From contig CAZIJH010000009.1 of assembly GCA_964539655.1 (NCBI GenBank), positions 1 through 24,088 on the forward strand: a DNA stretch of 24,088 bases, given 5' to 3'. The stretch's first letter is position 1; each line of letters starts with the position of its first letter. Both the position numbers and the translations under genes were made by a program. This DNA comes from CAZIJH01 sp964539655 (GTDB lineage: Archaea; Aenigmatarchaeota; Aenigmatarchaeia; CG10238-14; SCSR01). This document shows positions 1-6,935 of the stretch, in pieces. The notes beneath the pieces were generated by a model. It had not been told where the DNA came from. It searched no databases and saw nothing but the letters and a program-made list of their open reading frames with translations.

Positions 1-107
1 AGGTTGACTGCGTATTACGGAGCAGTTCGCCGAGGTCTTTCACCTCTCAGCTCGCATGGCTTAATAGAACTCGGATAGCAATAGTCTCTGGCGGGATCAA
101 CCAGAAT
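1..107 (-). rRNA. 16S ribosomal RNA, 5' end only (partial)
   Basis: Read on the minus strand, this begins with the near-universal archaeal 16S start (ATTCTGGTTGATCC, then TGCC-type archaeal sequence with GCCAGAG) and continues through the conserved helix containing CATGCGAG and GGCGAACTGCTC. The mature 5' end is placed at about 107. Only about the first 107 bases are present; the rest runs off the left edge. The sequence supports archaeal identity, but so short a stretch cannot fix the phylum. Confidence 0.96.
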
Positions 108-302
108 TGGCGGGTTCCTGCCTCTAGGTTTCATCACGGAATGCATTTTTTGCTCTCGCATTTTCACGCAAACCTCCATCCTACCCGAATCATCATTTCG
201 GGCGTTGCTAATTAACTCACGAACAAAATTAGACTTTTCATTCCTGCCTACTATCCCTAGCAGGCACGCGTCAAGTCGTTAGTTTAGTTACGTGAGGCAA
301 TA
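108..302 (-). other. 16S rRNA leader (external transcribed spacer)
   Basis: About 195 bases lie between the mature 16S 5' end and the predicted promoter, with no convincing gene. On the minus strand it has two clear hairpins. One at 246-265 is an 8-bp stem with one G-U pair and a GGGA loop. One at 184-202 is a 6-bp stem, CCCGAA with TTCGGG. These are probably leader structures used in pre-16S folding or processing. The partner strand of the processing stem would lie beyond 16S, outside this window, so a bulge-helix-bulge site cannot be verified here. Confidence 0.6.
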
Positions 303-320
303 GTGATATTGAACGTCACA

Positions 321-330
321 ATATTTAAAG
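321..330 (-). promoter_or_regulatory. TATA box for 16S rRNA, probably shared with the divergent gene at 351
   Basis: ATATTTAAAG contains the palindrome TTTAAA at 324-329. On the minus strand it predicts a start near 300, just upstream of the 16S leader. On the plus strand the same box is centred about 25 bp from the ATG at 351. One TATA element could therefore recruit the transcription machinery in either direction. The position and sequence are seen; the promoter function is inferred from archaeal TATA spacing. Confidence 0.6.
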
Positions 331-350
331 GTTTCAAGCCAATGAACTCT

Positions 351-557
351 ATGGATAATAGAAATCTTTTGATTGCTGGTCTTGCATTATTAGTAATTTT
401 TCTGATATTTTCTGGCGTAAATATGATTATGGATCAAAATTCTGACAATGATTTGTTAGCAATTTTTCTGATTGTTATAGCTGTAATAATTATTCTGATT
501 TTGGCTGCTTTTGGCGTGAAAGAGATACCAGGATTAAAAATTAAATTTTTTCTTTGA
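351..557 (+). CDS. Small two-helix membrane protein, function unknown
   Basis: This encodes a 68-residue protein with two hydrophobic segments, roughly residues 5-24 (AGLALLVIFLIF core) and 36-55 (LAIFLIVIAVIIILIL core). They are separated by a short polar loop containing DQNSDND, and the C-terminus is short and basic. I chose the ATG at 351 because the TATA box at 321-330 places the start of transcription there. In-frame starts at 303 and 342 exist but lie upstream of the predicted transcript. The gene is divergent from 16S rRNA and its 3' end overlaps the convergent peptidase gene by 17 bases. I recognise no family. Confidence 0.6.
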   Translation: MDNRNLLIAGLALLVIFLIFSGVNMIMDQNSDNDLLAIFLIVIAVIIILILAAFGVKEIPGLKIKFFL

Positions 558-1200
558 ATCCGTTGAAAAATTCTCGCTTGCCTTTGCCGACAATTCTGTA
601 CGAACTGCCGTCTACCAAAACAGCCTGACCATCGTAGAGAGCGACAATAGGATAATTCGTATTCTTCGCCGCATTTTCTATAACCTGCCTGTAATTTTCT
701 GCGAAGTGAGCGGTTATCAAAAAGTCGACCAGCCCCAACGCAGTCAGATCCTTAATACCGACAATATTTCTGTCCGCGTGCTTCCACCCTGCCGCCTCAA
801 TTGTGGGACATGTCAGATAGCTCCCTGCGCTCACACCGACGTAGACTTTTCCTTCGTCCAAAAGTTTTGGCACTTTGTCGAATCCGCTTTTCTTTGAACA
901 ATCCGAAAGATAAAATGTATTCCCTCCATTCACCAAAATCATGTCCTTGTACGACAGTATGTTTTCCAGTTCGCCTTCATTTTTCCCTTTGATATCAATG
1001 TCCTCGACATCTTGTATGCCGCAATCTTTCAGTTGATTTTTTGTCCCTTCCAGCCACCACGGATTTTCAGCTTCTCCATAAGCGGCGGTTGTGATATGTT
1101 CCACTTTGATTTCTCGTGGCGGTTTAGGAAGGATGGAAAGGAAATCCTTTCTGATGTCTTCCGTTACTCCGCTCGATGTTAGCAAAAGTTTCCTTGCCAT
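541..1200 (-). CDS. Peptidase S51 (dipeptidase E-like) family protein
   Basis: This 219-residue protein resembles peptidase E (family S51), cytoplasmic serine peptidases of similar length that include Asp-X dipeptidases and related hydrolases. The family signatures are NGGNTFYL (residues 91-98) and the nucleophile elbow GVSAGS, with the candidate catalytic serine at 124. A candidate catalytic histidine sits at 165 in ITAHFAENY. The open frame extends upstream into tRNA-His, so the start is set at the ATG at 1200, giving MARKLLLTSS, the expected beginning of the first beta strand. Substrate cannot be predicted. It lies immediately downstream of tRNA-His and may be co-transcribed with it. Confidence 0.85.
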   Translation of the reverse strand: MARKLLLTSSGVTEDIRKDFLSILPKPPREIKVEHITTAAYGEAENPWWLEGTKNQLKDCGIQDVEDIDIKGKNEGELENILSYKDMILVNGGNTFYLSDCSKKSGFDKVPKLLDEGKVYVGVSAGSYLTCPTIEAAGWKHADRNIVGIKDLTALGLVDFLITAHFAENYRQVIENAAKNTNYPIVALYDGQAVLVDGSSYRIVGKGKREFFNGFKEKI

Positions 1201-1203
1201 AAG

Positions 1204-1277
1204 GTCCCGAGCCGGGATTTGAACCCGGCCATCCAGCTCCACAGGCTAGTGCGCTACCAGGCTACGCTACTCGGGAC
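1204..1277 (-). tRNA. tRNA-His (GTG)
   Basis: A complete cloverleaf can be drawn: acceptor TCCCGAG with CTCGGGA, D arm GCG with CGC, anticodon loop CTGTGGA giving GTG, and T arm GCCGGG TTCAAAT CCCGGC. The gene encodes G at position -1 opposite C73, the hallmark identity pair of tRNA-His. No 3' CCA is encoded. The sequence TTCTTAAATAAATTT at 1307-1321, read on the minus strand, is a plausible TATA box about 30 bp upstream. Confidence 0.95.
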
Positions 1278-1332
1278 ATGTCTATTAAATTAACCTATCT
1301 GTGAAGTTCTTAAATAAATTTCTAGGTTGAGA

Positions 1333-2040
1333 TTATTTTTTAGAATGTACTATAAGAAAAACTGGTGCAACTTTTCTTTTGTTGTAAATTTCTTGATTTA
1401 CTTCTCTAAGTTTTAGAGGAGGCTCAGGCTCTACAATTTCTTCTACTTTGAAACCGACTTGGAACAACGGATTTAGATAAGCGGAAATCGGCCTATGAAT
1501 CGTTTCCCAATTGGTTTCCTTCCCTAAGATGGTCCAGTGTCGCATGACGTACCTTTCGGTAAAATAATCAATAATTTTTGGATATATGTCACTGTACTCA
1601 CCCGACGTCAAAATTGGATGCTCGATAGAAAAAATAAAATCACCTCCAGGTTTTAGAATCCTATGAATATTACGAACAGCTGCCGGATAGTCTCCGACAT
1701 TGTTAAACAAGAGAGAAGCCAAGACGGTGTCAAATTCTTGATCCTCAAAAGGAAGTTGCTTTGCAATATCGAGTTTTTTGAATTCTATATTTTTGCCTAC
1801 GTTATTTTTTCCAGCGTACAATAGCATATTTTCCGATATGTCGATGGCAGTGACTTCCGCTCCCATATAATCTAGAATGCCTGAGAAGTAACCACCTGCG
1901 CAGCCAGCATCGAGTACCTTTTTGCCTTTGACATTACCGAGCATTTTTCTTATAATTGGTTCTTCAATCATGGTAGCATATGAAACAGGTCTTTGCTTGA
2001 CGTAATCTATTGCTATTCCATCCCAATTTTTAGATTCCAT
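1333..2040 (-). CDS. Class I SAM-dependent methyltransferase
   Basis: This 235-residue protein has a Rossmann-type methyltransferase fold. Motif I is VLDAGCAGG (residues 42-50), binding S-adenosylmethionine. Motif II is AIDIS with the acidic residue at 67, expected to contact the ribose. Motif post-I/III includes FDTVLASLLFNNV, followed by ILKPGG, typical of the UbiE/COQ5-like Methyltransf_11 group. The substrate is unknown. A TATA-like GGATTTATTG at 2061-2070, read on the minus strand, is centred about 26 bp from the ATG, so the message is probably leaderless. Base composition looks more AT-rich than the adjacent adkA-ndk pair. Confidence 0.88.
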   Translation of the reverse strand: MESKNWDGIAIDYVKQRPVSYATMIEEPIIRKMLGNVKGKKVLDAGCAGGYFSGILDYMGAEVTAIDISENMLLYAGKNNVGKNIEFKKLDIAKQLPFEDQEFDTVLASLLFNNVGDYPAAVRNIHRILKPGGDFIFSIEHPILTSGEYSDIYPKIIDYFTERYVMRHWTILGKETNWETIHRPISAYLNPLFQVGFKVEEIVEPEPPLKLREVNQEIYNKRKVAPVFLIVHSKK

Positions 2041-2095
2041 ATCTTTAGCACGATACTAAAGGATTTATTGTTGCCCCATTTCAGGAGTTAGTTAA

Positions 2096-2215
2096 TGCTG
2101 GAGGTGAGATTTGAACTCACGATAACGGCGTTTCTTATTTCATCCGTTTGTCAAAGCTCATAACGAATTTCCTATTATGAGCGCCGTGTCCTAGGCCAGG
2201 CTAGACGACTCCAGC
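2096..2215 (-). tRNA. tRNA-Met (CAT), probably elongator, with a 44-nt intron
   Basis: The acceptor arm is GCTGGAG with CTCCAGC and discriminator A73. The D stem is GTCT with GGAC, the anticodon stem CGGCG with CGCCG, and the T arm GTGAG TTCAAAT CTCAC. The anticodon CAT lies at 2179-2177. An intron at 2132-2175 interrupts the loop after position 37, the canonical archaeal site. Removing it leaves 76 bases. The stem lacks the GGG/CCC run of an initiator, so elongator Met is favoured. A tRNA-Ile with modified CAT cannot be excluded from sequence alone. No CCA is encoded. Confidence 0.88.
2132..2175 (-). other. Archaeal tRNA intron (37/38 position)
   Basis: This 44-nt insertion lies between anticodon-loop positions 37 and 38 of tRNA-Met. 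Exon 1 ends and the intron begins within GCTCATAA, and this octamer is perfectly complementary to TTATGAGC inside the intron. The pairing covers the CAT anticodon, as expected for the bulge-helix-bulge structure cut by archaeal splicing endonuclease. The exact cut sites are inferred from tRNA numbering. Confidence 0.8.
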
Positions 2216-2221
2216 TTTTGT

Positions 2222-2257
2222 TTAATTAATTATTGTTCTTCAACAAATAATTTAAAG
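2222..2257. promoter_or_regulatory. Interleaved divergent promoters of tRNA-Met and adkA
   Basis: The short spacer contains two TATA-like elements facing opposite ways. AATAATTTAAAG at about 2246-2257, read on the minus strand, predicts a start near 2226 for tRNA-Met. TTAATTAATTAT at about 2222-2233, read on the plus strand, predicts a start near 2255 for adkA. Each element sits where the other unit is expected to begin transcription, so the two initiation complexes may compete. This is inferred from spacing. Confidence 0.45.
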
Positions 2258-2263
2258 AAGCTT

Positions 2264-2842
2264 ATGAAGATTGTCATTGCCGCCGTACCGGGCTCCGGAA
2301 AGACTACCGTCATGAAGGCGGTCGCCAAGAAAATTCCCAGCGCGAAAATTGTCAATGTCGGCGACCTGATTTTCAGGATTGTGAAGGAGAAATTGAAAGT
2401 GAAGAACCGCGACGAAATGAGAAGGAAGCTGACCATCGACCAGCAGAGAAAATATCAAGAGACGGTCGCCAAAAAGATCGCGAAGATGAAAAACAAAATA
2501 ATCCTTGTGGACACGCACGCTTCGATAAAAACGCAGCACGGATATTTTCCCGGACTGAGCGAGACGACGATGCACACAATGAGGCCCGACATAATCGTGC
2601 TTTTGGAATACCGCCCGCAGGACGTGCTCGAGAGAAGGAAAAAGGATTCCTCAAGGAAAAGAGACAACGAGACTGTAAAAGAGATCGAGGAGCACCAGAA
2701 ATACAACCGCGAGTTCGCTTTCGCAGCAGCGGACCACGCGGACGCCGCCGTAGAAATTATTGATTTGAGATACAGGCAGAAAAAAAAGTTCGATCACGTG
2801 AAGAAAGCCGCAAACGAAATAGTTAAATTGATTAAAAATTAA
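2264..2842 (+). CDS. adkA: Archaeal-type adenylate kinase
   Basis: AdkA converts ATP plus AMP to two ADP. The 192-residue length matches the archaeal family, which differs from bacterial Adk. The N-terminal P-loop is AAVPGSGKTT (residues 6-15). The family's DTHASIKT segment, the GYFPGL motif and the downstream RPQDVLERR lid-region sequence are all present. In many archaea adkA lies between secY and the EMC3-like gene; here that position is empty and adkA is about 15 kb away. It precedes ndk by 14 bases on the same strand, pairing AMP phosphorylation with nucleoside diphosphate phosphorylation. Confidence 0.95.
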   Translation: MKIVIAAVPGSGKTTVMKAVAKKIPSAKIVNVGDLIFRIVKEKLKVKNRDEMRRKLTIDQQRKYQETVAKKIAKMKNKIILVDTHASIKTQHGYFPGLSETTMHTMRPDIIVLLEYRPQDVLERRKKDSSRKRDNETVKEIEEHQKYNREFAFAAADHADAAVEIIDLRYRQKKKFDHVKKAANEIVKLIKN

Positions 2843-2856
2843 CTTTTCTTTCTAAA

Positions 2857-3405
2857 GTGAATAATGTGATCGAAAGAACGCTCATCGTAGTCAAGCCGGA
2901 CGGGGTCAGGCGCGGACTGGTCGACCAGATAATTTCTTATTACGAAAAGGGCGGACTCAAAATTATTGCAAAGAAAACTTTGACGATCGACAAGGAATTC
3001 GCGGAGAAGCATTACGCGGCCACGGAAGAGCAGATTGTCGGTATGGGCAACAAGACTTTGAACGCCTCTAAAGAGAGCAACAAACTGGACGAGATGATTT
3101 CGATTTTCGGGACTGACGACGCGAGAAAAATAGGAACGATGTTGAGAGAGTTTCTCGTGAAGTTCATAACGTCTGGGCCGGTTGTCGCGATGGTGTTCGA
3201 AGGCGAAGACGCGATAAAGACTGCGAGAAAGATTACAGGATTCACAGACCCGTCAAAAGCTGAGAAAGGAACCATACGCGGAGATTTGGGGCAGGATTCC
3301 ATCACGGCCTCTAACAGCCAGAAGCGCGCGACAGAAAATTTAGTTCATGCTTCAGGAAACTCAGATGAAGCTCAGCGTGAAATCAAATTATGGTTCGACA
3401 TGTGA
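2857..3405 (+). CDS. ndk: Nucleoside diphosphate kinase, long subfamily
   Basis: NDK transfers the gamma phosphate of ATP to nucleoside diphosphates through a phosphohistidine. The protein has ERTLIVVKPDGV near the N-terminus, ITSGPVVAMV, GTIRGDLG, and the active-site region NLVHASGNSDEA with the histidine at 164. At 182 residues it is about 30 longer than the common form. Extra sequence lies before ITSGPVV (about residues 56-97) and just before the active histidine (about 148-159), as in the long NDKs I recall from some DPANN archaea and CPR bacteria. The start is GTG at 2857; GTG at 2866 would give MIERTL and is equally plausible. It forms a pair with adkA. Confidence 0.93.
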   Translation: MNNVIERTLIVVKPDGVRRGLVDQIISYYEKGGLKIIAKKTLTIDKEFAEKHYAATEEQIVGMGNKTLNASKESNKLDEMISIFGTDDARKIGTMLREFLVKFITSGPVVAMVFEGEDAIKTARKITGFTDPSKAEKGTIRGDLGQDSITASNSQKRATENLVHASGNSDEAQREIKLWFDM

Positions 3406-3435
3406 GTTTAAGATTCCAGCCCGACTAATTTTATT

Positions 3436-4086
3436 ATGACTCACATTCTGGTCTTCGGAGACAGCATCACATACGGCGCTTGGGACATCGAAGGCGGATG
3501 GGTCCAAAGGCTGAGAAAATTTCTAGATCAGCGCAGCATATCTAGCGGAGAATATGACGACCTGATTTACAATATGGGAGTGTCCGCCGATACGACTGAG
3601 TTGCTGTTGAAAAGACTCGAAAATGAAACAAAGAACGAACGCCTTGAAGGCGATGGGGATACTGTACTTATTTTTTCAATAGGTGTGAATGACGCCAACT
3701 TTGTGCGCAGCAAAAAAGCTTTCATGGTAACTCCTCAAAAATTCAAAACTAATCTGAAAAAATTGACAAATATTGCGAAAAAATTGAAATCATCGGAAAT
3801 TGTTTTTGTGGGTCTTACTCCAGTTGATGATCCAAAACTTGATCCTATACCTTGGGCGACTCATTTGTCTGTAAAAAATTCCGATGTAGAACATTACAAT
3901 GATGTAATCAAATCTTTTTGTGACGAAAATAAAATTCATTTTGTTGATGTTTTCAGCCAATTAATTTCCTTAAACTATAGGAAGCTGCTTGAAGACGGAA
4001 TCCATCCCAATTCCGCAGGTCACGAGAAAATTTTCGAAATTGTCAAAGACTACCTGATAAAAAATAAAATAATCAGAGTTTCATAA
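3436..4086 (+). CDS. SGNH/GDSL-family hydrolase
   Basis: This 216-residue protein has the SGNH hydrolase blocks in order. Block I is FGDSITYG with nucleophile Ser10. The block II glycine lies in the NMGVSADTT region. Block III is GVND with Asn85. Block V is DGIHPNSAGH with Asp187 and His190. Such enzymes act as esterases, acylhydrolases or carbohydrate deacetylases, so the substrate cannot be named. There is no signal peptide, so it is probably cytoplasmic. It follows ndk by 30 bases and could belong to the same transcript. Confidence 0.9.
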   Translation: MTHILVFGDSITYGAWDIEGGWVQRLRKFLDQRSISSGEYDDLIYNMGVSADTTELLLKRLENETKNERLEGDGDTVLIFSIGVNDANFVRSKKAFMVTPQKFKTNLKKLTNIAKKLKSSEIVFVGLTPVDDPKLDPIPWATHLSVKNSDVEHYNDVIKSFCDENKIHFVDVFSQLISLNYRKLLEDGIHPNSAGHEKIFEIVKDYLIKNKIIRVS

Positions 4087-4117
4087 AACATAACTTTCAG
4101 GAAAACATTTGTTTCTC

Positions 4118-4279
4118 GTGGCAGACGAAGAAATAATCAAGAAGCGATTGAAAAAGCTAAAGGAAGCTCATCCTGAGATGGACACGGAGAAAATTGAAAA
4201 AGAGCTAATCCCGTTGCAGCCAGGAGAAGAATTGCAGCCAAAAACTGTTAAGAAAAAGAAAAGCAAGAATTCAGATTAA
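4118..4279 (+). CDS. Basic 53-residue microprotein, function unknown
   Basis: A short open frame starts with GTG at 4118 and ends with TAA at 4279. It encodes a charged protein beginning MADEEIIKKRLKKLKEAHPE and ending in a lysine-rich tail (KTVKKKKSKNSD). The first half looks like an amphipathic helix and the middle has two LQP repeats (IPLQPGEELQPK). Sensible amino-acid composition, a fit between two genes and a 9-base overlap with the convergent dys gene support it as real. An in-frame TTG at 4109 is an alternative start. I recognise no family. Confidence 0.55.
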   Translation: MADEEIIKKRLKKLKEAHPEMDTEKIEKELIPLQPGEELQPKTVKKKKSKNSD

Positions 4280-5191
4280 ATTTGCATAGATTAACGGCAG
4301 CGCGATTGTCGCGTCCTCTTCGATCGCTATGAACTTCGCCTTCTCGTTTATTTTCCCCCAGCTTACAGCCTCACGCGGTCTTGCTCCAGACAGGCTTCCA
4401 TCATATTCAACAGCAGTGGAAATGTAGACAGCATAATCGAGACCTTTTTTAAATTGGTTCCACCAGATGACATGATGTTTTGAAATTCCGCCACCGACGA
4501 TAAGCGCTCCAGATTTTTTCGCATTCCAAACTTTGTCGCTCAACAGATGCTCGTCCTTCAAAACGTTGATCTTGAAATCGTGGTCCTGCGAGAACTGCCA
4601 GATCTGGTAGCCGACAGCGCCGTCGGTTATTCCCGGAACAATGACGGGAATCTTGTTCTTCCAGCACCAATATAATATAGAATCTTCGCCGAGCCTCTTC
4701 CCGAGCTCCCAGCACAGTTCGTACGTTGCAAGTTCTTTTTTGCCTTCCGAAAAAATTTCTTCCAGCCATCCAGTCATTTTTTCTTCTATGATTTCTCCGT
4801 AAGACTCGTTAGGAACCAAAACATTTCCCAACCTGTTCACGCCTTTCTTGTGCAACTCGGCATCGTTCATGTCGAAACTTCCGTGATAGTAATCCTTGTA
4901 GCTTCTCGCGATGTCGTGATCGAGCGTACCGCAGGTTGTTATAACAATGTTGAACATCTTGTTTTTCACGAAATCCCTCAGCACTCCGCGCGTCCCGGTA
5001 GAGACTATGTCCGCAGGGAACGAAAGAAAATTCAAACAGTCCTTCTCATTGATCATGTCATTGACAATCTCGGCTCCGACAGCGAGCTTTTTGGAAGTGA
5101 AACCTCCGCTATTAGCCATCTGAGAAATCAGATCCTTCACAGAATCTTTTGTCAGCTCGAAATCCCTTACAGGCTCCATACGATCACTCAT
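4271..5191 (-). CDS. dys: Deoxyhypusine synthase
   Basis: The enzyme transfers the aminobutyl group of spermidine to a lysine of translation factor aIF5A, in an NAD-dependent reaction. The 306-residue protein has the family landmarks STGTRGVLRDFV, TTCGTLDHDIAR, HGSFD, the VPGITDGAVG segment, and IVGGGISKHH with the expected catalytic lysine at 238. The C-terminal DGSLSGARPREAVSWGK motif is also typical. ATG at 5191 is five bases from the predicted transcription start given by the TATA box at 5217-5226. An internal Met at residue 5 is an alternative. The gene is divergent from argS. Confidence 0.95.
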   Translation of the reverse strand: MSDRMEPVRDFELTKDSVKDLISQMANSGGFTSKKLAVGAEIVNDMINEKDCLNFLSFPADIVSTGTRGVLRDFVKNKMFNIVITTCGTLDHDIARSYKDYYHGSFDMNDAELHKKGVNRLGNVLVPNESYGEIIEEKMTGWLEEIFSEGKKELATYELCWELGKRLGEDSILYWCWKNKIPVIVPGITDGAVGYQIWQFSQDHDFKINVLKDEHLLSDKVWNAKKSGALIVGGGISKHHVIWWNQFKKGLDYAVYISTAVEYDGSLSGARPREAVSWGKINEKAKFIAIEEDATIALPLIYANLI

Positions 5192-5216
5192 TACAAAATT
5201 TTAGTTCGTTATGTCT

Positions 5217-5244
5217 CTATTTAAACCCGTTAATGGTTTTTAAG
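5217..5244. promoter_or_regulatory. Back-to-back TATA boxes for dys and argS
   Basis: CTATTTAAAC at 5217-5226, read on the minus strand, is centred about 30 bp from the dys ATG. GTTTTTAAGT at 5235-5244 on the plus strand is centred about 26 bp from the argS ATG. The two boxes are separated by 8 bases and face apart, the ordinary divergent arrangement. Positions are seen; promoter activity is inferred. Confidence 0.6.
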
Positions 5245-5265
5245 TTGCAAAACGAATTTTGATGT

Positions 5266-6930
5266 ATGTTCGAGAAAGAAGCGGCGCTTCTGATAAAGCA
5301 GTCCGGTTTTACGGCGGACATTAATGAGTTGGAATCTCCTCCACGCGAGGATTTTGGCGATTTGTCCTTCCCGTGCTTCAATCTTGCAAAGAAAATGAAA
5401 AGAAATCCAAATGAAATCGCTCTCGAGATCGGAACTAAAATAAAAATTCAGAAATCGTCGGCTTTTGAGAAAATTGATGTCGCAGGGCCCTATGTTAATT
5501 TTTTCTACGATTACAGCAAATTGTCGTCTTCTCTTCTGAAAAATATTTTGAAATCAAAAGGAAAAAATCTCATACCAAAAATTATGAAGTCAAAAAAAAT
5601 CACGATAGATTTTTCGTCTCCAAATCCCGCCCATCCGATCCACATAGGATCAGCACGTTCAACTTTCATAGGAGAATCGTTGTCGAGAATTTTCGAAGCT
5701 GCCGGATCCAAAGTCTACAGGTTGAATTATGTTAATGATCTTGGGAGGCAGGTTGCCGTCCTGGTGTATGGTCTTAGGAAATTTTCGAACGGAAAAATTC
5801 CCAAGAATGCAACGCCAAGTTCCATGCTTGACATCTATGTCAATACTAACAAAATGATTTCTGAGAACAAGGACGCCGAGAAGGAAGTCGAGCAAATAGT
5901 AAGGAATGCAGAAGGCGGAGACAAAAAGATTCTCGCCGAGATTAAGATTGTCGTGGGATGGTGGGAAAAAGAATTCCAGAAAATTTACGAAATACTCGGC
6001 ATAAAGTTCGACGAGTTCATAACGGAAAGCAAATTCATCGGGGTTTCGAAAAAGAATATCGAAAAACTTCTCAAACAGAAAAATGCATTCGAGACAGACG
6101 ACGGCGCGACTGTGGTGGACTTCAAAGACGAACTGCCGAGCACGATAATTTTGCGTTCCGACGGCACGGGATTGTACTTGACACGCGATATTTCGACGAC
6201 GATGTACAAATTCAAAAAATACAAGCCAGACATCAACCTGTTCGTAGTCGCTGAGGATCAGAAGCTTCACTTCCATCAGGAATTCAAGATTTTGGAAATG
6301 TTAGGACATGGAAAAATTTCAAAATCCTCCCATCATGTGAGTTACGGCTATGTTACTTTGCCTGAGGGAAAAATGAGTTCGAGGATCGGGAATGTAGTTT
6401 TGATGCAGGACGTGTTGAAGGAAGCAGTCGAACTAGTCAAGTCGAATTACAAATCGGATGAAAAAAATGCTGCAAGAATCGCATTGTCGGCGATCATCTA
6501 TGCAATTTTGAAAATTGATCCGCATAAGCAGGTCGTTTTCAAATGGGACGATATACTTTCGCTGCAAGGAGATACAGGACCTTACATTCAGTATGCATAC
6601 ACTCGCGCGAACAGCATTCTTAAAAAATCCGGAAAATGGAAGCCGAATTTTTCTCCAGACAACCTTGGAGAAGAGGAGAAGAAATTAGTAAAAATATTTT
6701 CAAATCTGTCGTCAGTCATACAAAATGCAACGAAAGACTACAAGCCGAATCTGGTATGTAGCTATTGCTTCGACCTCGCGACCGCGTTCAACAATTTCTA
6801 TGAAAAAAATCCAGTGCTGAAAGCCGAGGGCAAGACAAAAAATTTCAGACTGTCATTAGTCATGGCAACAAAAATTTATTTGTCAAATCTTTTGCGTCTT
6901 ATCGGAGTAGAAGTTCCAGAAAAAATGTGA
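5266..6930 (+). CDS. argS: Arginyl-tRNA synthetase
   Basis: A class I synthetase charging tRNA-Arg, 554 residues, close to the family length. The N-terminal tRNA-recognition (Add1) domain covers about residues 1-110. The catalytic domain carries the HIGH-equivalent HPIHIGSARS (from residue 123); its last histidine is replaced by serine. The KMSKS-equivalent is KMSSR at 369-373, followed by IGN as is typical of ArgRS. Residues from about 440 form the all-helical DALR anticodon-binding domain, ending NLLRLIGVEVPEKM. The ATG at 5266 is about 26 bp from a TATA box, so the transcript is probably leaderless. An ATG four bases earlier is out of frame. Confidence 0.95.
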   Translation: MFEKEAALLIKQSGFTADINELESPPREDFGDLSFPCFNLAKKMKRNPNEIALEIGTKIKIQKSSAFEKIDVAGPYVNFFYDYSKLSSSLLKNILKSKGKNLIPKIMKSKKITIDFSSPNPAHPIHIGSARSTFIGESLSRIFEAAGSKVYRLNYVNDLGRQVAVLVYGLRKFSNGKIPKNATPSSMLDIYVNTNKMISENKDAEKEVEQIVRNAEGGDKKILAEIKIVVGWWEKEFQKIYEILGIKFDEFITESKFIGVSKKNIEKLLKQKNAFETDDGATVVDFKDELPSTIILRSDGTGLYLTRDISTTMYKFKKYKPDINLFVVAEDQKLHFHQEFKILEMLGHGKISKSSHHVSYGYVTLPEGKMSSRIGNVVLMQDVLKEAVELVKSNYKSDEKNAARIALSAIIYAILKIDPHKQVVFKWDDILSLQGDTGPYIQYAYTRANSILKKSGKWKPNFSPDNLGEEEKKLVKIFSNLSSVIQNATKDYKPNLVCSYCFDLATAFNNFYEKNPVLKAEGKTKNFRLSLVMATKIYLSNLLRLIGVEVPEKM

Positions 6931-6935
6931 CTACA

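Noticed and set aside
150..202. Possible C/D box RNA in the 16S leader
   Set aside because: TGATGA-like sequences occur on the minus strand (CGTGATGA, AATGATGA), but no CUGA D box is paired with them.
1201..1242. Upstream extension of the peptidase S51 frame
   Set aside because: It lies inside tRNA-His. The ATG at 1200 begins the expected first beta strand.
5659..6276. Long minus-strand frame inside argS
   Set aside because: It is antisense to conserved ArgRS catalytic sequence and has no ribosome-binding site or TATA box.
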